DNA from: Pseudoselenomonas ruminantium
GTDB lineage: Bacteria; Bacillota; Negativicutes; Selenomonadales; Selenomonadaceae
Length of the DNA: 64,000 bases
Direction of reading: 5' to 3'
Assembly: GCF_900113715.1 (NCBI RefSeq)
Contig: NZ_FOQK01000007.1
Coordinates: 55,525-119,524 of the forward strand
In this document: one piece after another, positions 33,161 to 42,400 of the stretch
Layout: each line of letters begins with the position of its first letter
Numbering within the stretch: position 1 is the first letter of the stretch
Program-made: the position numbers and the translations under genes
The notes under the pieces: model-generated
Seen by the model: the letters and a program-made list of their open reading frames with translations, nothing else
Databases searched by the model: none
Told to the model about the DNA's origin: nothing

Positions 33161-34890
33161 CATAGCGAACCGACTACCAGGATCATGCGGTTCTCATCGC
33201 CGCTGATCCAGTAGGTGCGGCGAGGGAAGCTGGTGGTGATGGAGTCGATGAAGTATTCGCGGAAGGTATATTTTCCTTGCTCGGTTTTCTGGAAGATATC
33301 ATAGGGGGCGCCATTGTCCCGGATGATCATGGTGATGTCGTCGTCAGGACGTTTGCCGAGCAGGATGGAGAATTCCATCTGGAAGGGGATGCCTGCAGCG
33401 CGTTCACTGGCATGGACGCCGATTTCCTCTATCAGCAAGGCAACACGGTTGCAGCGGCGTGGCGAAATGCCCCGGCCAGCCAGTACCTGCTCCACCTGCT
33501 GGGACAGTGCGACTACGGCGTTTGCTGTGCAATCGACATCATAGGAATACTGTCGGCTGAGTATATCCGTATCCAGGAACAAGAGCCCTTCCTGGCGCGT
33601 CCACCAGCAGTTGAGGCCAAACGCAGCGAGGAAGGCGGCACTGGTTCCCAGGAACATCCCGTTCAGTGAGCTGCTGGCTCCGATTTCCATCCCCAGCCAG
33701 GGCAGGCCGAGCAGCAGGATCGCTTTCAGCAGAGCGCCATAGTTCCTTCTTTCGATGTAGATATAGTAATTGCTGTACATGAGCGTGCAGCCCAAGAATA
33801 CGATGAAGATTAGGAAACAGCGTACGGCGGCGGCAACTTCTGCGACCATCTGTGCATCCTTCACGCCAAAGAGCTGGGGCAGGATGCCTGCGCCAGCCAT
33901 GCCAGCTGCGATAAGGAGCAGGCTGACAAGACTGGTTACCCGTATGCCGGTCGTCATGGTCTTCTGGATGCTGTGCAGGTTGTTTTCGGCATGGTATTGG
34001 CAGATCATGGGCTGCAGGCAGTCCACGATTCCCGTGTAGATGGCGATGATGAGCGTGAGCAGGTTCACGACGACGGTCACTACGATGATATGCGCTTCGT
34101 CGAAATGAGCCAGCACGCAGTGGGTCAATGCTACGGGAAGTATTGCCAGCAGCAGCGTATCCAGTGAGTGGTAGAAGCTGAAAAAAATACCGCGCAGGAC
34201 CTCCCGGGTGTTCCAGTACCAGTGGAAATGCAGCCGGCTGCGGTGCCCGTGCAGGAAGTAGAGCTGCACCAGGATAGAGGCGCCAAGGCCGCAGGAGGTG
34301 GCAATGCTGACGCCCATGACGCCGATGTGCAGGCAGAGCAGGATGTCCAGCACGACATTGACCATGAAGGCGCAGACTGAGCCGATGACGCAGACACGTT
34401 CCTGTCCTTCCGCCACAAAGACGGTGTAAAAGAATACATTCAGGAACATGAGAGGCGCATAGAACAGCAGGCCGTTGTAATAGTCACTGGCGTAGCTCAT
34501 GAGATGCGGCGAGATATGCCAGAACGACAGGATATCCTGTCGCAGCAGATACATTCCGGCGGTGAACAGGATACCCGTACCCAGTGCCGAAAGCACCCCA
34601 AGGCTGAACAGATTGTCGACCTGTCTGCGGTCACCTCTGCCCATGGCATAGGAAATCATCATGACCAAGCCGTCAGCTATCAGGTAGCTGACAAAGATGA
34701 TGAAGGTGATCAAGGGGAAGACCAGCGTCATGCTCATGACGGCTTCTTCGCTCACCAGTTGTCCTGCCGCTACATTGTCCGTAAGAATCAGGGTGTAGGC
34801 ACTGACCATGGAGAACATGGCCGCTGTGAAGACCGAACGGAAGCGGGTGGAGATGACCGTCTTGGGGCCAAAGAAGCTCAGCCGGTTCAC
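33160..34890 (-). CDS. MATE-family transporter fused to an RsbW-like ATPase domain
   Basis: The 576-residue protein has about twelve membrane segments (1-425), laid out like MATE exporters or flippases. A soluble C-terminal region follows (about 440-576). That region resembles HATPase_c_2 anti-sigma kinases of the RsbW/SpoIIAB type: a helical start, LLIEEIGVHASERAAG at the N-box position, and DITMIIRDNGAPYD as a G1 box. The N-box Asn that binds Mg-ATP appears replaced, so catalysis may be lost or altered. It overlaps the STAS-condensation gene by 4 bases, and RsbW-type domains bind STAS proteins, so the two probably interact. Transported substrate unknown. It is the last gene of the operon. 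Confidence 0.75.
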   Translation of the reverse strand: MNRLSFFGPKTVISTRFRSVFTAAMFSMVSAYTLILTDNVAAGQLVSEEAVMSMTLVFPLITFIIFVSYLIADGLVMMISYAMGRGDRRQVDNLFSLGVLSALGTGILFTAGMYLLRQDILSFWHISPHLMSYASDYYNGLLFYAPLMFLNVFFYTVFVAEGQERVCVIGSVCAFMVNVVLDILLCLHIGVMGVSIATSCGLGASILVQLYFLHGHRSRLHFHWYWNTREVLRGIFFSFYHSLDTLLLAILPVALTHCVLAHFDEAHIIVVTVVVNLLTLIIAIYTGIVDCLQPMICQYHAENNLHSIQKTMTTGIRVTSLVSLLLIAAGMAGAGILPQLFGVKDAQMVAEVAAAVRCFLIFIVFLGCTLMYSNYYIYIERRNYGALLKAILLLGLPWLGMEIGASSSLNGMFLGTSAAFLAAFGLNCWWTRQEGLLFLDTDILSRQYSYDVDCTANAVVALSQQVEQVLAGRGISPRRCNRVALLIEEIGVHASERAAGIPFQMEFSILLGKRPDDDITMIIRDNGAPYDIFQKTEQGKYTFREYFIDSITTSFPRRTYWISGDENRMILVVGSL

Positions 34891-36473
34891 GACAGTATCT
34901 CCGCCAGGCAGCGATCCTCTGTCTGCATGGCCAGCAGCATTTCATCGAAGGCCGCGGCATAGCGCTGCATCATCGTTTCAGAATAACGGCTAGCATCATA
35001 GGTCAGCGTCAAGGTGTAGCTGCCGTCATCGAGCGCCGTCAAGGCGATATCCAGCACGTTTTCGGCGGCTGATCTCTTGTTGGCGGGCATATCCTGAATG
35101 GTGATAGGCTTGCCGTCCAAGACAAAGGCGGCTTTGGCATCGGTATTCTTTTGCAGGATGAAGCTGGCGCATTCGCCTTCCAAGTCTTCGTTATATACCG
35201 CATCAAGGCTGCGGGCATAGGAAAGGCCCTGCTGGACTTTCTCTTCCACAGACTGCAGGAACTGGGCGGCGGTCATATCTTCCCGCAGGGTACTGCGGAT
35301 GGGCAGCTGATTCAGCATGAGCCCCATCAGGCGGAGTTCCTTGGCCGAGTTGCGGGCATGATGCACCCAGCTCATGATGACTTCTTTTTCGCCGGTGACT
35401 TTGGCCATGGCCAGCATCGCCGCCCCCAGCATGAAGCTGTGTTCAGTGGTGCCGCGCTCCCGGAAGAAGTCGTGCCGGATATTCTGGATTTCGCAGATGA
35501 CCTGGCTTTCGTGCCATTTGCCATCATCCTGCCTGTCCATGGGGGGTAGGTGCTTCTGGGTATCGAAGCCTGCGAGCTGCTGCCGCCAGTAGTCATGGCC
35601 CTCCTCTGCTCCGGTCTGCAGTTCCCGATGCTCCTCCAGCACATAGTCGGCGTAGCTGCCAGCTTGGCGGCGGATTTTCTTGCCCTGGTAGCGCATGTCC
35701 ATTTCGCGCCAGAACAGCAGGCAGATGGCTGTGCCGTCCATGATGGCATGGTAGAAATCTTCATAGATGAATTTGCCTGAGGGGGTCACCATCAGATAGA
35801 TGCGGTACAAGGGGCGGTCGATGAGCTGGAAGGGCTTTTCTAGCTCCAGCTTGCGCTGGGCAAAGGCCTCCTCCGACAAAGTCTCGACGACGATCTTCTT
35901 CACACTGCCGTCGAAGCGCTGGCAGATCTCTCCGGTATCGGGATGGAATACCAGCCGGCAGCGGAAGACATCGTGGGCATTCAGCACGCCGTTCACTGCT
36001 TCAGCCAGCCGCTCCATATCCACGCTGTCATCCAGTTTGCCCAGTGCGCCGACATTCATCATGGTGGAGTTGGCCTTGTGGAAATGGGTATCCACAAGCC
36101 AGCGCTGGACTGGCCGCAGGGGATAGAAGCCCTGCGGGGCAGCCAGCGGTTCTGCTTCCTGTTCCGAATAGATGATTTTCAGGAATTTGTTGAATCCAGT
36201 GATGTCAAAGACTTCTTTGATTGCCTGCTGCGGGTCTTTGATGACCAGCTCTGCATTCTGTTTATCTGCTGTTCTTTTGGCCATCAGCAGTGAGCGCAGG
36301 CCAGCAGAGGCGATATAGCTGAGTTCGGAAACGTCCAGTTCGATGTTCTGGCTGCCAGCGGGGATGGCGGTAAGTTCCTGTTCAAGGGCTGGGGCCTCTA
36401 TGGCGTCAAGCCGGCCAGTCAGCTTGACCTGCCAAAGTGTTCCTGTGAGTTTCGTGGTGATTTCCAATGACAT
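34887..36473 (-). CDS. STAS domain fused to a stand-alone condensation-type acyltransferase domain
   Basis: The protein has 528 residues from the ATG at 36473, eight bases after GGAG. Residues 1-103 form an anti-sigma-antagonist STAS domain (SpoIIAA/RsbV type). The candidate phosphoserine is Ser56 in LSYIASAGLRSLL. Residues of about 113-528 form a condensation/CAT-fold domain starting YPLRPVQRWL, with active-site YHAIMDG (His242, Asp246), corresponding to HHxxxDG with the first His replaced by Tyr. No adenylation, carrier or thioesterase domain is present, so it may act like PapA-type acyltransferases on a carrier- or CoA-linked donor. The fusion is, to my knowledge, unusual. The MATE fusion gene overlaps its 3' end. 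Confidence 0.78.
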   Translation of the reverse strand: MSLEITTKLTGTLWQVKLTGRLDAIEAPALEQELTAIPAGSQNIELDVSELSYIASAGLRSLLMAKRTADKQNAELVIKDPQQAIKEVFDITGFNKFLKIIYSEQEAEPLAAPQGFYPLRPVQRWLVDTHFHKANSTMMNVGALGKLDDSVDMERLAEAVNGVLNAHDVFRCRLVFHPDTGEICQRFDGSVKKIVVETLSEEAFAQRKLELEKPFQLIDRPLYRIYLMVTPSGKFIYEDFYHAIMDGTAICLLFWREMDMRYQGKKIRRQAGSYADYVLEEHRELQTGAEEGHDYWRQQLAGFDTQKHLPPMDRQDDGKWHESQVICEIQNIRHDFFRERGTTEHSFMLGAAMLAMAKVTGEKEVIMSWVHHARNSAKELRLMGLMLNQLPIRSTLREDMTAAQFLQSVEEKVQQGLSYARSLDAVYNEDLEGECASFILQKNTDAKAAFVLDGKPITIQDMPANKRSAAENVLDIALTALDDGSYTLTLTYDASRYSETMMQRYAAAFDEMLLAMQTEDRCLAEILS

Positions 36474-36504
36474 AGTATTCACTCCATCTGATTTGTAGGT
36501 TGTT

Positions 36505-37962
36505 TTATTCTACACGGCGGTCTTCGCCGCCGGTCATGACTTTTTTCCAGCCGTAATACTGGGCGTACATGAGATTATGGCTGCCCTCGGGACGAGGCTC
36601 GAGGTCAGAGCCCCAGGCCAGCACATCAGTGTTCCAGGTGACACAGGTCCAATGTTCGCAGATTGCATTGGCGAAGGGCGGGACATCGATCTGGTTTACA
36701 ATCACAAGCTCCTGATCCTGATGGGCATTGATATAGTCTATCCGTCCCAGCCATTGATTGCGGACATCCCATTCCACATAGCAGAGAAAGGCTGCGGTGG
36801 ACAGGCATAGGGCCAGCACGCCGGCCAGCGCAGCCTGGCAGGCGCCTTTATGGCGCTGATAGAATCCTGCCTGTTGGGGCAGCAGCTCTTTGAGCGCCGA
36901 GAGCGAAGCAGCTATCACAGCTGCCGTGGAGAAGAAGCCCGCTCGGGCGGGAGCTACTGGCACGAACATCATGACAATCATGACGCTCAGCGCGCCTGCC
37001 AGCATGACCGCCTGGAACTTGGTATCCTTGTTCCAGCGTTGGCCCTGGGGCAGCTGCCGCCAGTAAACGATGAGGATCAGCAATAAGGGCAGCCAGAGCT
37101 TGGTCACGGGCCAGAAGCATTCCAGGAAATTGATGCTGAACATCAAGGGCGTCCAGTACATATCCGCTGGCAAGCCGGGATTGTACTCGTATAGCCGCTG
37201 CAGCTCCAGCCGTACCATCTCGCCAGGGGCCTGTACCAGCATGATGCCGCCCAGGCACAGGAAGACAAAGCCTGTCACCATCCAAGGCTGCAGCTGGTGC
37301 TGCCTTTTGAAATGCCACAAAGCCAGCAAGGTGATGAGGCCTGTCGCTGCTGCTCCTGTCTCCACGGACCAGCCGGCACACAAACCGCTGACGGCCATCA
37401 AGGGCACCGTCCAGCGAGGGGCCTCCTGCCAGAAATCCGGCTGCCAGTATTTCTGGGCAAAGGGTAGCAGGAAGAGAAACTCCAGCAGCCCCATCCATAG
37501 GAACACACAGCTGCCGCACATCCACAAGGTGGTAAGAAACGGGTCAGGCAGCAGGAACCAGAAGCTGAATACCAGCCAGAGCATATAGGTACGGTTCATC
37601 TTCTGCAGGGAAAGGCCAGTGCCGATGCGGAACAGCAGCAGCATAAGACCGCCGAATACCAGCGTATTCAGGATGTTGAACAGTTCCTTGCCCTGCCAGG
37701 CAAAGAACTGGGTAAGGCCGATGCCCAATATGCGTCCGCCCCAGGTCATGTAATGGGACCACTGGCTGACGATGATATCCTCGAAGGAGCTGATGCGCTG
37801 GCGCGGCCCGACGCCGTCCAGCAGATTCCCCCGGTCGGCACCATCCCAGATGAAGGCGTAGGGAATATCATCTGACACCATAGGCAGCATCCAGTTGCGC
37901 AGGAAGAACAGCCCTAGGAATAGCAGCAGTATCCCCTGCCAGGATAGACATTTTTTTACCAT
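36505..37962 (-). CDS. Polytopic membrane protein, DUF6056-like (first copy)
   Basis: The 485-residue protein has about ten to eleven hydrophobic segments. An early external motif reads VSDDIPYAFIWDGAD, followed by QWSHYMTWGGRI. This DD...GGR layout resembles DUF6056 and related GT-C-like membrane proteins, in which acidic residues after TM1 are catalytic. A soluble C-terminal tail of about 90 residues follows the last segment. It is a clear paralogue of the adjacent upstream gene and overlaps it by 7 bases. A glycosyl or phosphoryl transfer role using polyprenyl-linked donors is an inference from fold alone. Confidence 0.6.
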   Translation of the reverse strand: MVKKCLSWQGILLLFLGLFFLRNWMLPMVSDDIPYAFIWDGADRGNLLDGVGPRQRISSFEDIIVSQWSHYMTWGGRILGIGLTQFFAWQGKELFNILNTLVFGGLMLLLFRIGTGLSLQKMNRTYMLWLVFSFWFLLPDPFLTTLWMCGSCVFLWMGLLEFLFLLPFAQKYWQPDFWQEAPRWTVPLMAVSGLCAGWSVETGAAATGLITLLALWHFKRQHQLQPWMVTGFVFLCLGGIMLVQAPGEMVRLELQRLYEYNPGLPADMYWTPLMFSINFLECFWPVTKLWLPLLLILIVYWRQLPQGQRWNKDTKFQAVMLAGALSVMIVMMFVPVAPARAGFFSTAAVIAASLSALKELLPQQAGFYQRHKGACQAALAGVLALCLSTAAFLCYVEWDVRNQWLGRIDYINAHQDQELVIVNQIDVPPFANAICEHWTCVTWNTDVLAWGSDLEPRPEGSHNLMYAQYYGWKKVMTGGEDRRVE

Positions 37963-39482
37963 TCGTTTTCCTCCCCGTATTTTCCCCAGTCGATGTTTTT
38001 GTCGATGACAATACCTTTGAGGCCGTGATATTGGGCAAAGATATTGGAACGATTATCCTGGGGTTTGCTTTCAAGGTCCGCGCCGAACATCAGCAGGACT
38101 TCTGTCATGGAGCGGTTGCCCGCCACTTTGTCAAGATGCCAGGGAATCTCGATGGCGGGAACGACTATCGGATCGTCTTGCCGGTGTTCGGCGATGATTG
38201 TCCAGCGCGCTGCCCATTGCTGGTTGTAGGAAGTCTCGATGACCAGGCACAGCACGGTGGCTGCTAGCCAGACAAGCAGCACAGAAAAGCCGGCCGTAGC
38301 GGTAAGCAGGCGGGCTTTGCGCATGGTCTGGCACCAGGCAGCAAGCATGGGCTGGATCGCGCGCATGGCGGCAGCTGAGGCAATCAGCAGGAAGATCACG
38401 CCGTGGTACCCCGCATGTGCACGGAAATCCGGCGAAAACATCATGGCGGAGAGCACCAGGAAATTACCGCAGATCCACAGCAGGATGTACTGTGTCAGAG
38501 CGCGGCGCCGGTTCCCCTTCCAGAAATAAAGCAGGATGGGGAGGAACAGGGGCAGCTCGCCGATGAGTACGGGCAGGAATCCTTCCACGAAATTATACAG
38601 GAACATGAGTGGGGTCCACATGAGTTCCGCAGGCATGGTGTAGTCAGGCGCCAGTTCGCGCATCAGTTTTATACGCATGAGGCTGCCAGGCGCCAGCATG
38701 AGGAGAAGCATACCAGTCACAAGCCCCGCAAAGCCTGCCAGCTGCCAGCTTTGCAGCCGTCCCTGCCGATGGAAGAGCAGCAGGAAGGCTAGGGCCAGCA
38801 AGACGGTGGCAATGCTGCCAGCTTCAATGGACCAGCCTGCCAGCAGTCCCAGCAAAGCCATGGCTGGGAAACAATACCACTGGGATTTTTGCCAGAAATC
38901 GGTTTGCCAGTAGGCAAGGCTGTAGGGCAGCAGGAAGGCACAGATCGCCGCGGCTGTCCATAGGTATACGCAGGCGCCTGTCATCCAGACCATCGTATAG
39001 ATATAGGCGGGGACGGTAAAGAATAGTCCCAGCAGCAGGAGCAGCAGGGCAGCCCTGCATTTGCCCAGTGCTTCGATGCGGCCAGCTGCCAGCCAGAAGA
39101 GCTGGCATACCAGCAGCACAAAGACCAAGGTAGTGGCAATGGCGAACAGTAAACGGCTGCCGCCGCCCTGCCAGGCGAAGAATTGCGCCGTAAGCAGGGC
39201 GGGAACCCGTCCGCCCCAGGTGAAATAATGTGACCATTGGGAGGCTGCCAGATCGGCAAAGGACGTGATTTTCTGCCGTGGGCCAATGCCGTCCATGAGG
39301 TTGCCGGCATTGGCACCATCCCAGATGAAAGCATAGGAATAGTCATCGCCCACCATCGGCAGCAGCAGATTCCGCCAGAGGAATATGCCAGCGCCGAAGG
39401 CGAGGAGAACCTGCCAGGTCAGACGGTGCCAAAGGGACAGCCAGAGGCTGTATAGCCGGTCGGCCAAAGAATCCATGTTCAA
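37956..39482 (-). CDS. Polytopic membrane protein, DUF6056-like (second copy)
   Basis: The 508-residue paralogue of the preceding entry has VGDDYSYAFIWDGANAG after the first membrane segment and QWSHYFTWGGRVPA after that. It has about eleven hydrophobic segments and a C-terminal soluble tail with FGADLESKP and AQYHGLKGI, matching FGSDLEPRP-like and AQYYGWKKV blocks in the paralogue. The start is taken as TTG at 39482, seven bases after GGAGG, overlapping the RND stop as TTGA; an ATG at 39476 is the alternative. Tandem copies suggest either a heteromeric complex or two sequential transfer steps. Confidence 0.6.
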   Translation of the reverse strand: MNMDSLADRLYSLWLSLWHRLTWQVLLAFGAGIFLWRNLLLPMVGDDYSYAFIWDGANAGNLMDGIGPRQKITSFADLAASQWSHYFTWGGRVPALLTAQFFAWQGGGSRLLFAIATTLVFVLLVCQLFWLAAGRIEALGKCRAALLLLLLGLFFTVPAYIYTMVWMTGACVYLWTAAAICAFLLPYSLAYWQTDFWQKSQWYCFPAMALLGLLAGWSIEAGSIATVLLALAFLLLFHRQGRLQSWQLAGFAGLVTGMLLLMLAPGSLMRIKLMRELAPDYTMPAELMWTPLMFLYNFVEGFLPVLIGELPLFLPILLYFWKGNRRRALTQYILLWICGNFLVLSAMMFSPDFRAHAGYHGVIFLLIASAAAMRAIQPMLAAWCQTMRKARLLTATAGFSVLLVWLAATVLCLVIETSYNQQWAARWTIIAEHRQDDPIVVPAIEIPWHLDKVAGNRSMTEVLLMFGADLESKPQDNRSNIFAQYHGLKGIVIDKNIDWGKYGEENEW

Positions 39483-42400
39483 ATGATATCCTCCTTATCC
39501 GTTGGCGGTCGTTTCCCCTTGGGAGCTACCGCGATATAAAGCACAGGAATGATGAAAATACCCAGCAGGGTGGCGACGGTCATGCCGCCTACTACGGCGA
39601 TGCCCATATTGCTGCGGGCACCGCTGCCAGCGCCAGCTGCCAGCGCCAGCGGCAGGCAGCCGGCAATGAAAGCCACCGAAGTCATCAGTATGGGGCGCAG
39701 CCGCAGCTTGGCAGCCGTCACGGCAGCCCGTAGCACGGGCATTCCATGTGCCTGCCGCTGCTTGGCGAACTCTACGATGAGGATGGCGTTTTTCGCTGCC
39801 AGCGCTATGACCAGCAGGATGCCGATCTGCATGTAGAGACTGCCGGGCTGCTGGGCAATGGCTTCCGACAGGAGGGCGCCGCCTATGCCTACCGGTACGG
39901 ACAGCAGCACGGCCCAAGGCAGGCGCCAGGACTCGTAGATGAAGGTCAGGCACAGGAAGACGAAGACCAGCGACAATACCAGCAGGATAGCGGTATCGCT
40001 CTGGGCCTCCTTGGCATGACGGCTGGTCCCTGTCCAGGCGAGCTGGAAGCCTTGCGGTGTAGCTTCATGCACGGCCTGCTCCATGGCATCCATGGCTTCG
40101 CCGGTCGAATAGCCATCGCTGGGGCTGAGCTCGAAATGGACACTGCGGACACCATCATAACGGGATATGTTGATGGGGCCTGAGGACCGTTCGGCCTTCA
40201 CCAGCGTGTCCAAAGGGATCATTGTCCCATCGCCGCTGCGGACGCGCAGGAAGCGCAATGCTTCCATTCCTTGGCGGAAGGGTGTGGCAGCCTGCACGAC
40301 TACCTTGTAGACCTGTCCGTGACGGACGAGGTCATTCACCTCTTCGCCGCCGAAATTCACTTGCAGGGCACTGTATATATCGGTCAGTTCCACGCCCAGG
40401 AATTTTGCTTTGTCCTCATCTACCGTGAAGTCGGCATAGGGCGTGTTCAGCGTAAAGTCGGCTTCGACTTCGCCGATTTCCGGGTGCTCCTTGGCGGCGG
40501 CAGTGACCTTGGCGACGGCAGCCTGCAGTTCGGTCTCGGAATGGCCCGAAAGATCCAGCAGATGCATGGAGGCACCGCCTGTCATGCCTAGTTCGGGGAT
40601 GGCGGGCGGATTGGTGCCCATGACCTCTGCTTCGGGGACAGACTGTCTGGCTTCGCCATCCAGCCATTCCAGGAAATCGTCTACACTCTGCCCCTCGTCA
40701 AGGCGGTCGGACCAGTCTTTCAAGGCGATGAAGAGCACGCCCGCGTCAGGGCGGGTATTGTCACTGAGCAGATCTGTCCCGCCGATGCCGATGACGGCTT
40801 TTACAGCCGGGTGTCCTTGGATCGCTGCGGACAGGTGGTTCAGGGATTCAGCGGTGTGATTCAGCGAGGTGCCAGCGGGCAGCTTCAGCCCCGCGATGAC
40901 ATAGCCCTGGTCTTCCTCAGGCAGGAACTCCTGCGGGAGCAGCAGATAGAGCCCGATGGTGCCGGCGGTCAGCAGAACCAGCAAGGTCAATGCCAAGCGG
41001 CTGCGGCGGAGCCAATGGCCGAGATGGTGCCGATAGGTCCGCTCGACCCGCCGCAGCAGGCGGTCCGCATGTGCCAGCAGCCAGTTCTTCCTGGCCTGCT
41101 GGTCTTGCGGGCGCAGCAGTAGCACGCATAGAGCGGGGGTCAGCGATAGGGCTGCAAAGGCCGAGATGCCCATGGACACGACCAATGTCAAGGCGAACTG
41201 ACGGTAAAGCGTCCCCGTCATTCCCGGCAGGAAAGCTACTGGGACGAAAACTGCTGCCAGCACGAAGGCAATGGCCAGTATGGGGGCCTGCACCTCAGCC
41301 ATGGCGGCGGACGCCGCCGCTTTCACTGGCAGACCGCGTTCCAGATGCCTTGATACGCTTTCGATGATGACAATGGCATCGTCCACCACGAGGCCGATAG
41401 CCAGGATTAAGGCGAACAAGGTCAGAAGGTTCAAGGAGTAATCGCCGAGGTAGAAGAAGAAGAACGTTGCGATCAAGGAGACAGGTACGGTCAGCAGTGT
41501 GATCAGGGTAGCCCGGCTGTTGCCGAGGAATAGATAAACGATGAGTGCAACCAGCAGCAGAGCCTCGCCAAAGGTATAGGCGACCTCAGTCATGGATTCC
41601 TGGATGAAGCTTGTCTGATCTACGACGATGCGGTATTCCATATCCGGCGGGAACATCTGCTGGGCCTCGGCCAATACTTTCTTCACTTTGCCGATGGTTT
41701 CCAAGGCGTTGGCGCTGTCGGTCAGAGAGATGCTGAAGGAGGCGGCTTCCAGCCCATCCTGATAGGAGACATAGCGGGTGTCGCGGCGGCCTTCCGTCAC
41801 CGTGGCGACATCCCGCAGGCGGATGAGTTCGTTGGGTTGGGATGAGGGCAGGATGATGCTGCCGAAATCCGCAGGTGTCTGCCGTTTGTTCTTCACACGG
41901 CCTACCAGCTGATGTTCCTGACCTTTGGCGGTTGGCATCTTGCCTAAGGTGCCGGCCGCCGGCTGGGTGTTCTGCTCCTGGACGGCGGTGAGCACATCGG
42001 CGATGACAAGATTCTTGGCCGCGAGTTTGTCGGGATGCAGCCAAATGCGCATGGCATAGTCTTCGGTGTATTCGTCGACACTGCCGACGCCGGGGATGCG
42101 TTTTATCCTGTCGAGGAAATAGGTTTTGGCGTAATCCTGCAAGAAAATGCTGTCATATGTTCCGTGCGGTGAGCAAAGCGACATGGCAAAAACCATGCCG
42201 GGCATGGAACGGCTGGTGGTCACGCCGTAGTTCTGTACGGTCTGTGGCAGTGAGGGCAGGACCGTAGCGACCCGGTTCTGCACGCTGGCGGCGGCAATCT
42301 CGCCGTCGATGCCGGGGGCGAATTCGATATCCAGCTTGTAGTTTCCGGCGGCATCGGAGTTCGAGGTCATGGCGCGCAAGCCATCGAGGCCACGGATTTC

